Assembly (NCBI RefSeq): GCF_029852145.1
Contig: NC_079974.1
Coordinates: forward strand, 248,001 to 312,000
Direction of reading: 5' to 3'
Source of the DNA: Microplitis mediator
Taxonomy: Eukaryota > Arthropoda > Insecta > Hymenoptera > Braconidae
DNA length: 64,000 nt
Positions within the stretch are counted from its first letter, which is position 1, and each line of letters starts with the position of its first letter. Positions 42,301-53,200 of this stretch are shown one piece after another. The notes under the pieces are model-generated. The model saw only the letters and a program-made list of their open reading frames with translations. It was not told where the DNA came from and did not search any database. Made by a program: the position numbers and the translations under genes.

Positions 42301-44925
42301 ACTGAGACTTGCAAAAGTAGTATGAGGATTCTTGCTCAATTGAAAATGCATGATAATGCGTTTAGCTTGTCAGTTAAAAAGAGACTTGTAACTTTGATCT
42401 TTCCTATATTTGATTATTGTGCGGCAGTTTACACGGATGTAAGGTGTCAACAGCAAATTAGGTTACTAAGGAAGTTAAATGCTTGTGTTCGCTACATTTT
42501 CAAAATATCAAAGTATGAGTATGTAACACCGTATTATACAGACCTGCGCTGGTTAACACTTAAGACAAAGCCTTAACATAAAGCCTTGTATTTAAATCAA
42601 AAGCCACTTATTGGCGGTGTCTTACGTATTCGCGAGCCTCGTCTCCGAAGGGGTGATGTGCGTCAGGACTATCTTGAATTACCAAGTTGTCATAGTACGA
42701 AATATGATGAATCTTTCATAGTTAGTGCAGTCAGAGGATGGAATCAGTTACCTGAACACTGTACGTCACAGCCTAATTTTCAAACTTACCGTCAAGCCTG
42801 TTATGAGTTCATGTTGAGTGAAGAGAGTGTTTTTTAATGGTCTTTGGAGTGAATTGATGATGGAATGTTATAGCCAATGTCATTTAAGGGGGGGGGGGGG
42901 GGGGTAGGGTTTTAAAATTATTATTTTTTTTCTGAATGAACAATATGTCGAGAATATTGTGTACAAATTTTAAATCAATCCGAGTAAAACTAACGAAGTT
43001 ACAGCGTTTCAAATGACCGGCCGGTATACCTGATTTTTATATTACCTGCCCGACCTGCCCCTACATACCCCTAGTAGAAATCAGCTGCAATTTTCTTTGT
43101 TCTTCCGAATCCCTTTCTCCGGCTGTGTGTCTTTTAAATGATGTAAACTGATGACTCAATATAAGTATAAAAATTCATATTCTTTGATTGATAGTTTATT
43201 TCAAATTTTCACGAATAAAAAACTTTAAATGGATTTTCCCGAAAACGTTATTTTTAAAGTCCGTGAACATCACAACTCAAAATGTACGGAACCGATCCTT
43301 TTGAAAATTTGATCATTACTTCTTCACATAAATCAACAGGTAACCACGAAAAGTTTTTTTTTGTTTTTCATTTTTTTCTATTTTTTAATAACAAATTAAC
43401 CGCGATTTTTTGAGCTAAAATCGCGTTTTTCACTTCCAAGTGCTGCAAAAATAAAAAAAAAAAAAAAAAAAAAACTCTTCGTCATTACCTCGAGAAATAC
43501 ATCAACTTTAAAATACATATCAATTTTTTTTTCTTTTCCGATGATCCGGTAACGAGTTTTGATGTTCACCGCAAAACGACTTTTTTTCGAGGCGCCTCTG
43601 GAGATTCAACGTCACCGGTTTATTAATCAATATTTTTCGTTGAAAATTTTTTCTGATATTCTTTAAAAGTTTTACAATAATATGTGATTAAGCTTAATGA
43701 AATTATATTACTCATCTCGCCGGGAAAAAATCGCAAAAATATGCTTTTTTTTCGCCTTGAAAACCCTACCCCCCCTTAATAATTGTTAATTATATTTTGT
43801 TGAATATTATTCTATACACTTTGAAAAATTTTGTATTAAAACAGGATAACCGTGCATGCGTTGAATTAAATTATTATACATTTATACTAATGAAAATTAA
43901 AAAATTTGATTATAGGCTGCGATTATAAAATCTGGTTTCTTATCAAAAAAATTATCATGTGGTGGAGCATTATTAAATAATCGTTGGGTCGTAACTGCTG
44001 CTCACTGCGTTGCTACGTTCGTATAAATAAAACTAAAATTTATAATTACAGTCGAATTCCAATAAGTTTGACAACTAACAAATGAAGGAGTGGAAATTTT
44101 ATAGAAACTCAGACTCATTGGAATTCGACTTTGAAACTTAGCAGAAATAAGACAAAAAAATATAAAAACCTTTATTACAGAACACCAAATAATAATCTAA
44201 AAGTAAGATTAGGTGAATGGGACGTAAGAGACGGAAGTGAAAAACAATTGCACGAAGAATACAATATAGAAAGAAAAGAGGTATTTAAAATATATTTATT
44301 TAAAAATATAAACAAATTTATATATTTACATTATAAATTATAAATAATAATAATTTTACAAAACAGGTTCATCCTCAATATTCACCGACAGATTTTCGGA
44401 ATGATGTTGCTCTAGTGAAGCTTTCGCGTGCTGTTGCTTTCAAACAACACATTATTCCTGTTTGTTTGCCCGCAAGAAATCTAAAACTTTCAGGACGAAC
44501 TGCAACCGTTGCCGGCTGGGGGAGAACTCGACATGGTCAGAGTTCATCTCCAAATGTATTGCAAGAAGTCGACGTCGAAGTTATTCCAAATGAACGATGT
44601 CAAAGGTGGTTCAGAGCTGCTGGGCGAAGGGAAACGATTCATGACGTTTTTCTGTGCGCTGGTTACAAAGAAGGCGGCAGAGATTCTTGTCAAGTAATTT
44701 GAATTTTTATCTTGACTTTGCCTCAATGTTTTGATTTTTGAAATTTATTTTTTATTGTTAATTGTTTAGGGCGACTCAGGCGGTCCTTTAACGATGTCCG
44801 TTGAAGGAAGACATGTTTTGATAGGTCTAGTATCCTGGGGAATTGGATGTGGTCGTGAACATTTACCAGGTGTTTATACAAATATACAAAAATTTGTACC
44901 GTGGATTGACAAAGTGATGAGTTGA
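35625..44925 (+). CDS. Stubble/CG8172-like CLIP-domain serine protease, eight coding exons (680 aa)
   Basis: A trypsin-type zymogen. Exons 35625-36381, 36637-36825, 38998-39333, 39691-39767, 43916-44016, 44181-44280, 44367-44693 and 44770-44925 join without phase conflict. Seen: a hydrophobic segment (about residues 25-42, [13 protein letters not shown]); a long Asn/Lys/Glu-rich region; a six-Cys CLIP-like domain (C258, C267, C273, C284, C292, C293); an Asn/Pro/Tyr-rich linker; activation site NR438-IVGG; triad H483 (TAAHC), D533 (NDVAL), S632 (GDSGGP); and Asp626 six residues before the Ser, predicting cleavage after Arg/Lys. The block [19 protein letters not shown] is typical of the Drosophila CG8172/Stubble group, which acts at the epithelial surface and extracellular matrix. 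No earlier in-frame ATG exists than 35625. The long N-terminal region before the signal-like segment is unusual and leaves secreted or type II membrane topology open. Confidence 0.9.
36637..36825 (+). CDS. Serine protease coding exon 2 (CLIP domain)
   Basis: Encodes the whole six-cysteine CLIP-like module, from [17 protein letters not shown] to SGGLIWSCC. It is flanked by TTACAG and GTGAGT and is phase 1 on both sides, so it can be skipped or joined to any phase-1 exon. Confidence 0.92.
36906..37513. mobile_element. CCCTAGC.. MITE made of TTTACCGTAAA words, with an inner copy
   Basis: TG|CCCTAGCAGATCTGA to GGGTCCGTTAGGG|TG. The interior is almost only TTACCGTAAATTACGGTAA-type palindromes. 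A second complete element of the same family sits at 37120-37305. In protease intron 2. Confidence 0.88.
37120..37305. mobile_element. CCCTAGCGGATCC MITE nested in its own family
   Basis: TG|CCCTAGCGGATCCGAATTAC to GTAATTCGGATCCGCTAGGG|TG. The ends are perfect inverted repeats for about 50 bp. Cleaner than its host, hence younger. Confidence 0.9.
37722..37795 (+). repeat. tRNA-derived SINE head
   Basis: TGTGGCAGCAGTCATGC (A-box-like) then TTGGGTTCGAATCCGGG (B box) 40 bp later. The TTCGTTAGGTC before the B box is shared with the SINE at 59727. No folding tRNA. Confidence 0.6.
37796..38997. other. Protease intron 2, unassigned part
   Basis: AT-rich; no gene or bounded repeat recognised. Confidence 0.35.
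38998..39333 (+). CDS. Serine protease coding exon 3 (linker)
   Basis: A 112-codon Asn/Pro/Tyr/Asp-rich linker (for example [14 protein letters not shown]) between the CLIP and catalytic domains. Acceptor TTTTAG, donor GTAATC, phase 1 both sides. Low complexity but open throughout. Confidence 0.8.
39334..39690. other. Protease intron 3
   Basis: Ordinary AT-rich intron, nothing seen. Confidence 0.5.
39691..39767 (+). CDS. Serine protease coding exon 4 (activation site)
   Basis: Encodes [20 protein letters not shown] and PWQ. The Cys probably bonds to the catalytic domain, and R-IVGG is the activation cut. Ends in phase 0 at GTGAGA. Confidence 0.93.
39885..40636. mobile_element. 752-bp CACTGATAGAAAA element, copy 1
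   Basis: TA|CACTGATAGAAAAACTATC to TTTTCTATCAGTG|TA. The interior repeats TTGATTCAAGAAA-type words. The copy at 55428 is the reverse complement with the same length. Confidence 0.9.
41065..42085. mobile_element. 1021-bp foldback element, 8-bp duplication, copy 2
   Basis: Ends TAGACCGGTTCAAAAAAATC and its complement, ATATCTAT on both sides (41057-41064, 42086-42093). The central arms match copy 1 (CATCTGTTCAAAAGTTATTG, AATCGATCAGAACACTA), while the outer parts differ. The two mirror-image frames at 41312 and 41579 are shadows of the palindrome. Confidence 0.9.
42098..42884 (+). pseudogene. 5'-truncated LINE fragment, reverse transcriptase C-terminus
   Basis: Encodes [14 protein letters not shown], then [24 protein letters not shown] and [14 protein letters not shown], the tail seen in the 10.3-12.8 kb LINE but from a different family. 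Broken by an in-frame TAA at 42574 and by a frameshift near the 5' end. Its 3' region is split by the TTAA-flanked element at 42888-43775. Lies in protease intron 4. Confidence 0.8.
42888..43775. mobile_element. TTAA-flanked element with G/C homopolymer ends
   Basis: TTAA (42884-42887), a run of about 17 G then TAGGGTTTT; right end AAAACCCTACCCCCCC then TTAA (43776-43779). TTAA duplication is typical of piggyBac or Kolobok. Inserted in the 3' end of a LINE fragment. No transposase. Confidence 0.75.
43916..44016 (+). CDS. Serine protease coding exon 5 (catalytic His)
   Basis: Encodes [20 protein letters not shown] with the catalytic His. The donor that keeps the frame (AC|GTTCGT, phase 2) is weak; the next GT would break the frame of exon 6. 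Confidence 0.9.
44050..44133. repeat. 84-bp hairpin
   Basis: AGTCGAATTCCAATAAG at the left pairs with CTCATTGGAATTCGACT at the right, within protease intron 5. Likely a tiny MITE. Confidence 0.55.
44181..44280 (+). CDS. Serine protease coding exon 6
   Basis: Encodes [15 protein letters not shown] and EEYNIERKE, a standard loop of the trypsin fold. It follows a TTTATTACAG acceptor and ends in phase 0 at GTATTT. Confidence 0.9.
44367..44693 (+). CDS. Serine protease coding exon 7 (catalytic Asp, specificity Asp)
   Basis: Carries the catalytic Asp in [11 protein letters not shown], then [32 protein letters not shown], and the pre-active-site GGRDSCQ with the S1-pocket Asp. Phase 0 on both sides. 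Confidence 0.95.
44770..44925 (+). CDS. Serine protease coding exon 8 (catalytic Ser, stop)
   Basis: Starts at the active-site GDSGGP, continues [18 protein letters not shown] and ends [10 protein letters not shown] with TGA. The C-terminus has the normal length for the fold. Confidence 0.95.
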   Translation, partial: GDSGGPLTMSVEGRHVLIGLVSWGIGCGREHLPGVYTNIQKFVPWIDKVMS

Positions 44926-45099
44926 GATGTTACTATTGTAGACGGAATTATTTAAATAATTATTTTTTATTTATTTATTGTCTTAATTGCTATCGCCAGC
45001 CAATTTACCAAAGTCTCACCTCGTTTTTCTGATTATAAGATTTTTTTGTCTTGTAGATATATTTATATTGTACAATTTATCATTATTATCACGTTCATG

Positions 45100-46506
45100 C
45101 ACAGAAAAAAATTTAACTTGAATCACGAATTTTTTTTCTAAAAATTTGAATTCTTGTTTCAAGTCATTCTACTTTTTTTAATTCAAAAAAATTTTTGCTT
45201 GCATCAAAAACGAAAAATTCATTCAAGAATTCTAATCTCAGTTGAAGAAAATTTATTCTCTACCCAAAAATTTCAATGATTTTCTGCAAAAAAGTTATTT
45301 TTTCAATTGATCAAAATTATACTCGAGTTAAAAATTTAAATTTATCAATCGAAGAAATTTTAGCTCGAATAAAAAAAATGATCCAGAAGTTAACAGACAA
45401 TTAAAAATTTATTGATTTTTTTTTCACCAAATGAATTACAAAAATCGGTCTGTCAGTTGACCCTGCGGGCCAGCCCCAAAACTTCCCGCTGTTTTCGAGC
45501 TCGCTGAGCTCGAAAACATTATTGTGAATATATTTTCGAGCTCTTCGAGCTCGCAAATACTTTTGTATGCCATTGTTTTGTAAAAAACCATTTTTTAGCA
45601 TTTCTTTCTTCCACGATATCTCGCGAACAAATCAACCGATTTTGATGGTTGAGGTGGCAATCGACGCGTTTTATCAAGTTCTAAAGCTGGTCGAATTTTG
45701 AAATTGATTTACTCAGCCGTTTTTGAGAAATTTCAAAAAAACCAAGGAAAAAATTTTTTTTGAATTCTTTCGTCAACGGTTTCTCTTGAACGAATGAACC
45801 GATTTTGATGGTTGAGGTGGCATTCGACGCGGCTTATAGAGTTTTAGAGCTGATTAGATTTTGGAATCAATCCATCGAGCAAATTGGAAGTTATCCAAAT
45901 AAAACATTTTTGAAAAAATTTTATTTTTGAAATATCTCTGAACGCACCCTACCGATTAAGTTCAAATTTCTACGGCCTCAAGACATTAACAAGCCGCGTC
46001 GAATGACACCTCAACGATCAAAATCGGTTCATCCGTTCAAGAGTTATGAATATTTACATACATACATACGTACGTACGTACGTACACACATACATACACT
46101 CGGACATCATCGTGAAATTAGTCAGGATAGCTTCCTAGGACCTCGAAACGTCGACATCTGATGGAAATTCGATTTTCGTAAATCGGACCGAAACCAATAA
46201 CTTCTCGAATTTTTGAAAATTTACAATTTTCTTAGCGGGAAGTTAAAAATAAAAAAAAATAAAAATATGCACATGTAAAAAATTTAACAAACTCTAGGTG
46301 CAATTTTTTCAAATGTTTTTTTTTTTATGATTTACTGTTTAAAAAAAAAATTGAAAAATTATTAGACTTCGGCTAACTTCAGTATCATATAAAAAATATC
46401 AATTTCAAGAAAAAAATATTTTTGAATCCAAAAATTTTTTTTCTTTATTCTAATTTTTTCAGGTCAGATAAATTTTTTTTGATTCAAGTTAATTTTTTTT
46501 TCTGTG
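45100..46506. mobile_element. CACAGAAAAAA-type element, copy 2
   Basis: CACAGAAAAAAATTTAACTTG to AAGTTAATTTTTTTTTCTGTG. TCAAGAAT/ATTCTTG words inside; carries the dispersed repeat at 45444-46248. Fills the gap between the convergent protease and FucT genes. Confidence 0.75.
45444..46248 (-). repeat. Dispersed repeat, copy 3 (longest)
   Basis: Same ends as the copy at 23789, with an internal duplication of the AACGAATGAACCGATTTTGA block (about 45628 and 45788). Nested in the element at 45100-46506. Confidence 0.78.
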
Positions 46507-46731
46507 TTTTTCTTACTTATAAAATTTAATTAACAAAATTATTTTGAGGTAATTATTTATTGATTTATAAAAAATAATTTATTGTAGAAAATTTTATATA
46601 AATAATTAGTATATTAAAATATTCATTTTTTATATTAATGTCTTTTCAAAATTTGAGATTCTAAACAAGTCTGTTTTTAAATTTTAGACTTGATCAGTAA
46701 TTATAAAAATTTCAAATTTTTTTTTTATTTT

Positions 46732-47214
46732 TCAAGCGACCGTTGCATTTATCAATTTCGTGTAAACACACTGGTCCCTAATATAATACTTTTTAAAATT
46801 TTCTAAACTCTTTCTTGGCAACGTTGGATCGTGAAGTTTTTCACAGAGATCACAAAGTGTTGATTCATTTGTATCCTCAATTGAATAATATTTTTTCCAC
46901 CAAAAATATTTAGCATATTCCGTTGGATTATTTGACAATTTCGACAAAAATTTAGCCAATTGTCCAGTATCATTAAAATTTCTCACATCAATATAAGAAT
47001 GTGGTGGAACAAATTGTGCATAATCAGCGCCACCGTAAACTACTGGAATAACGTATTTTTCCATTGGTAAAAATAATTTCTCAGTTATGTAATTTCTGCA
47101 AAGTGTATTTTCAAATGACAAGTAGAAATAATAATCGCGCTCAACAAGATTATAACAATCATGATTTATTGTTTTATTACAATGTTTGTCACCACATTTA
47201 CCATAAACGTCAAT
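46732..47214 (-). CDS. Fucosyltransferase coding exon 4 (donor-binding half, stop)
   Basis: After TTACAG: IDVYGKCGDKHC, FYLSFENTLCRNYITEKLF, VIPVVYGGADYAQFVPPHSY and a C-terminal QCVYTKL. The GDP-fucose binding block is intact. Stop TGA. Confidence 0.93.
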   Translation of the reverse strand: MDVYGKCGDKHCNKTINHDCYNLVERDYYFYLSFENTLCRNYITEKLFLPMEKYVIPVVYGGADYAQFVPPHSYIDVRNFNDTGQLAKFLSKLSNNPTEYAKYFWWKKYYSIEDTNESTLCDLCEKLHDPTLPRKSLENFKKYYIRDQCVYTKLINATVA

Positions 47215-50200
47215 CTGTAAATAGTTTTATAAATTAATAATAATTTACAAGATCATAAATAATAATTATTAAATAAATATAGTCGAGTGATTGTACTGTT
47301 GCATTGAATATAAAATCATTCTTTCTTATATTTTGTATTTTAGTCACTAAGATTTATAATAAAAATAATAAAATTTATCAATTACTGAAGCCCTGGTGGA
47401 AATTTTTCGGAATTTTCTCGGAAAAACTCAGTTCTAAAGTTCTAACGATTTTTCAGTTTTTCAGAAAAATGTCCGAAAAATTTCCACTAGGGAGAAATTT
47501 TTTATTTTCATGAATGAATAAATATTTATTTAAATAAATAGAAAATTTTAATAAAAATTCCATAAAGTTCTAAAGTATTCGGAAAATACGTGAAATACTT
47601 CTGAAAATTTGAAAAATGTTTAAGAAAATGCCAAAACTATCGGAAACACGAAAAATTCCGTTGAAGAATTTCCATAAATTTTTTAAATTGTCTGAAACTC
47701 GGAAGAATTTTCACGAATTTTAAAATTACTCATAGAAATTCTAGAACATTAAAAAAAATTATTCAAAATTTTTAAAGTACTCAGAACATCCCGATGAAAA
47801 AAGATTTTATACAATTGTATAAAATTATATAGAAAAAATGGCCCGATCCAATCGTATACAACTGTATAGAAATTGTATACAATTCTATACAAATTGTATA
47901 CAAGTCTATATAATTATATACAATTTTATACAAATTATATACAATTCTATATAATTATATACAATTCTATGTATTTGCAATATATAGAATTGTATATAAT
48001 TATATAGAATTGTATACAATTTCTATACAGTTGTATACGATTCGATCGGGCCATTTTTTCTATCCAATTATACACGGAAAAAAAATTCTAGTTAAATTTA
48101 CAATGCTAACATCGTAATTTGTCCTATTAATTATTGTATTGGTGGACTAGACTTTTCACATCGTAATTTTTACGATGTAGGATTGGAATTTTTATTTAAG
48201 AAATAATACTTCAGACAAATAATACGAAGTCTTAAGCTCTTCAATATAAATTACGATGTAACATCGTAAAATTTGAAGAGAAATTTTAAATAAAAGATTA
48301 AAATAATAATCATTCGGCAGTTGGATTCGAACCCGAGTCCTTTCGTGTGCGAAGTGTCCGACGCCTTGGACCACTCGGCCACTGAAGGGCCTACACAATA
48401 TGTTGTTTTTAAGATCCATATAAACGACTTGCGGAGGACCCAATTACTATTTAAAAAGTACGATGTAACATCGTACTTTTTATAGCTTCCATCGTATTAT
48501 AACAGAGGCAGCACTGTAATATTTATTTTGTTAAAAAGTAAATAGAAATATTAAATGTACGAATAAATATAGTTTTTAAAGTGTAATTTTTATTTATTTT
48601 TTTTACGATGTTAAATCGTAATTTTTGCAGTAATTTTTAATCCTAAAATTCTTTGTTAAAATTACGATGTTAAATAGTAAAAAATATAACCCACATAATA
48701 AATTTTGAAATAAAACATTTAAAAATTGACATTAATAAAAGTCTAGTCCGAGATTACGATGTTAACATCGTAAATTTTGGTAGAATTTTTTTTCCGTGTA
48801 TATAGTCTATATATAATTATATATAGTCCATATATAATTGATATATAATTCTATACAATTGTATAAAATTTTTTTTCATCGGGATTACAGAAAATTCTGA
48901 AATTGTTAGAATTATTGTATAATATTCAAAAACTGTCAGAAATGTTTCAGATAATTTCGTAAGTCCTGAAATTATTCACAAAAATAAAAAAGTAACAATC
49001 ACTGTACGTACCCTGGCAGATCATAATTACCGTAATTTACCGCATTTCGACGTAATTTACCATAAAATACAGAAGTTCAGTGGTAAACTTGCCGCAATTT
49101 ACGGTATTTTACGGCATTGTTTTGCAGTAATTTACCGCCACATGGACAATTTACGGCAGTTTACCGGTAGTTGCGGTAAAAGTACGGAAATTTACCGTAA
49201 TCCACGGCATTTTGACCGTAAGCACCGTATGTTTTTATTTGTACAGTTCAATACTTCACTTGATGGTCAAATACCGCGGACTTATTGAAATTTTACGGTA
49301 AATTACTGCACTCTTGTTACAAATCCACAGTAAAAATACCGCAATTCTGCTGTAAAATTCCCGTAATATTGCCGTAAAATACCGTACGCTTACCGCGAAA
49401 TATAATATTGTACCGTAAAAATATGTTATTTTACTGTAAAATACTGTATTGCTTTCAAATACGGTAAATTACGATTATTACCATAATTTACCGTAATTTG
49501 GATCTGCTAGGGTAGATAATATTATCGTTAACAATTAATTAAAAATTTAGAAAATACCTCAAAGTATTGCTGAAGATTGTTTACTAATATTTCTCGTTGA
49601 GAATTAGTTTCGCAGTGTGAAACAAACCAAGCAGCCATTTTTTTTTTCCCTTTAATAATCAACATCTCATCTTCAGTCGGAATGTATTTATTATCATAAG
49701 GTGATCTCCATTTAACAATTCCATCTGGATCACGTGGCGGTGCAATAATTTTATTACTCTTAATATCTCTAATCTGGCCATAAGGCCTACGTATATCTGA
49801 ATCCAATCGATAAGACATTGTCCAGTTATAAAAATTTGGATTTAAAACAAATTCGTGGTCATTTAATGGTCTAGAAGTATTTAAATAAAATTGTTGTTAT
49901 AAAAATATGTATTAATCTTCACAACCTTAGCGGATTCAATTTACGGCAAATTTACTGTAATGTGTGGTATGTTTGCCATAATTTGCAGGTTTGTCTATTT
50001 TACGGCAACTGTGCCTAGATTATGGTAAATTTAGCGTACTCTGGGGTACTCTAACAAAAAAATCCATGTGATATGATTCTAAGTTTCTATATAGACTTCT
50101 CACCATAGGAATCCAAGTCTCGATAGATTCCCACATGAATTTCGTAGATGGGGATCCAAGTGTCCATACACAGAAAGAAAATTATGGGAAGTTTTCCTAT

Positions 50201-53200
50201 GCATTATGCGAATGGTTCCCATAATGGTATGGGAATAGTTCCTATACTACTATAGGAATGGTTCCCATATACATGTATTATGGGAACTATCCCCATAATA
50301 GTATGAGAATAGTTCCCATACTATTATGGGAATGGTTCCCATAATGATATGGAAATGATTCCCATACCATTATGGGAATGGTTCCCATAATATTATGGAA
50401 ACTATTCCCATATCATTATGGAAACCATTCCCATGATGGTATGGGAATCATTCCCATGATGGTATGGGAATCATTCCCATACTATTATGGGAATGGTTCC
50501 CATATTGGTATAGGAACTATTCCTATAATATTATGGGAACTATTCCCATAATGTTATGCGAACCATCCCTATTATATCATAAAATTTTTTCTTTGCCCAA
50601 TAGTGTAGAAATTTCCTAAAATTTGAATTTTCTTGAATGTTTTGTGCTGACAAAAAATTCTTGTTAGAAATTTTAATGTTTTTTTGCCAAATACGATTTT
50701 TTTTTTCAATGTTTGAATTTTTGTTTTTATGTTTAATAATATTTCTGTGTATTGTAGAAGTGATTACCACACTTCTTTAAATTAATTTTTTCATGATAAT
50801 ATGGGAACCATTCCCATAATATTATAGGAATAGTTCCTATAATAGTATGGGAACTATTCCCATAATATTATGGGAATGATTCCCATAATGGTATAGGAAC
50901 CATTCCAATTGGATTATGGGAATCATTCCCATAATATTATGGGAATAGTTCCCATACTATTATAGGAACCATTCCCATAAATTATAGGAATGATTCCCAT
51001 AATATTATAGAAAGTTTTCCTATAAATCATAGGAACCATTCCTATAATTATAGGAACCATTCCTATAGTGTTATGGGTATCATTCCCATAATTATAGGAA
51101 CTATTCCTATAATTATGGGAAACATTCCTATAATTATAGGAACCGCTCCCATAATTATAGGAACCGCTCCCATAATTTATGGTCGTAATTCCTATGATGG
51201 TATAGGAAAAAATTTCACAAAATTATGGGAACCGCTGCCATAATTTTCTTTCCGTGTACGTTTCTACATGGATCCCTATACAAATCCGTACTTTCTCATC
51301 TAAACGATAATTTCTTATAGGAATTTTTATGGATTCCCAAACGATCCTACATGGATATTTTTTGACAGGGCAGACATTTACCGTAAACACCGCATTTTAA
51401 TGGACTCACTTTAGTCTTATGGCAACATTGTATAAACCGGTAATTTGTGGTAATTTACCATAAATTGAATCCGCCAGGGAAATTATAATAAAAAATATAT
51501 AATAAATGCCTCGAAACTGGTGATTCCCATGAAAAATAAATATAACGTTGATGAGTAGATCTATAAGTCGGTAAATCATTTAGCTGCATTTCAATTCCAT
51601 GAAATAATATGGCATCATAATCCGTTATAAAATTAAATAACTTTCTATCAGGTGTAGCATAACAATGAGGTACAGGGCAATTTTTAAAAATATCTCCGAC
51701 ACCAAACATAAAGTCTGTATGCTTTTCCGCATACATTTTATTCCAAAAAAGAATTGTTTTGACTTGTTTATAGTGACCCGGTGAATGATTCCATCGTCTT
51801 TTAACTGCCTGGTTGAATTCATTTTTTATTATTTATTCAAATAGTTATAAAATTAAAATCATAATAAATTAATTGATTGCATTGAGGGTGATTGGCCCAG
51901 TTAACAAACACGACCAGGAACTGAACAATGTTTATTTTTACCTAAATTATTTAGATTTTAATCACCTTTACATAAAGAAATAACTTTATTGCTGCTTGAC
52001 TGACAATTTTTAGAACTTTAGTTCTAATTTTGTTGCATATTTCTAGAACTAAAGTATTAAAAAATACGGCCTTCTAAGGCTTCACTGATCATCAAGATTC
52101 ATTAAATACAAATAACATTTACTTCGAAATTCATCTGAAGTTACTGATGTCGTAACTTCGAGTGGAAGCGAGTTCCAAAAATTGTAACCCGTAATCAAAA
52201 ATGACTTGTGGTAAGTTGCTGTGCGTTGGATTCCTACGTTAATTTTTTCATAAGGAATTTATTCACGTGTTAAAATTCCTGCGCGTCGTGAATCCGGATT
52301 GAAATGAAATCCCGATTCATTCCCATTTTTTTATGATTCTGAAAGTAGCCGACATCTGAAAATTTTAGTGTTTTTAATTACCAAGTTAATTGTCATTAAA
52401 AAAATTTTCGAAATGAAATTTTCGAAAATGCTTCCCATGGAATTTTTCAGAAATTTTCGTCTGTCAGTATTTACTTTATTTATTGAAAATAAATAAATTT
52501 TTTCAATGATTGCTACTTTCAGCATCATGTTTTTTTTTTCAACGTAACTAAAAAAATTTCAAAATATAAGGTAGTAAATTTTATAGATTATAATTTCATA
52601 ATTATTGATTGAACCTAGACTCCGGAGAGCTCTGGTGTAAATTTTTCGGATTTTGCTCTAAAAAACTCAGTTCTAAAGTTCTAAAGACTTTTTCAGAGTT
52701 TTTCAGAGAAGAGTCCAAAAAATTACCACCAGGGAGGCTATGATAGACAAGACCTACTAGTGCTTCCTAATTGTCACAGTGTTAAATATGATAAGTCGTT
52801 CATTGTTAGTGCAATAAGGACGTGGAACAAACTTCCAAGAGACAGTGCAAATCAATGTATTTTTAAGGAATTTCTTATGTCGTGCTTTAACTATTATCTC
52901 TGATTAAAAAAGCGATTTAAAACGATTCGAAATAAAAAATTTTAAATACTTTTTAATGCTTTTGAATACCTTGAATACTTCTGAATCCCTCTTTTTATGG
53001 GCATTTAACATTGCAAATCGTTTTAAATCGCTTTTTTAAATCAGGGATCTGTCGAATTTAAAAGATTGATTTTTGATAAATGATAATATTGTTAAATGAA
53101 TGATATTATTGTGATGATGATAGTGTATCATTATTGTAAACTTAGCTTACATTTGTATTTTTATTTTTATATATTTATCCTACACGGAAAGAAAATTATG

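Larger units (their letters stand above)
47790..48883. mobile_element. CCCGATGAAAAAA element with GTATACAATTGTATA words
   Basis: AT|CCCGATGAAAAAAGATTTTA to TAAAATTTTTTTTCATCGGG|AT. A large palindrome (47835-48060) of ATACAATTCTATA words flanked by GGCCCGATC; carries the element at 48073-48798. Confidence 0.85.
49925..51479. mobile_element. CCCTAGCGGATTC element, outer level of a three-level nest
   Basis: AA|CCTTAGCGGATTCAATTTAC to AAATTGAATCCGCCAGGG|AA. Only the ends of the TTTACGGTAAA-type body remain; the middle is filled by 50049-51370. The right edge is 30 bp from FucT exon 2. Confidence 0.82.

Noticed and set aside
48308..48392. Functional tRNA-Ser/Leu gene
   Set aside because: A and B boxes are present, but the acceptor and anticodon stems do not pair properly and it lies inside a transposon. 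The same holds for 31660, 37722 and 59727.
50169..51256. Regular short palindromes that could look like a CRISPR array
   Set aside because: There are no unique spacers, the units are contiguous and degenerate, and the host is a eukaryote. Same verdict for the satellite.
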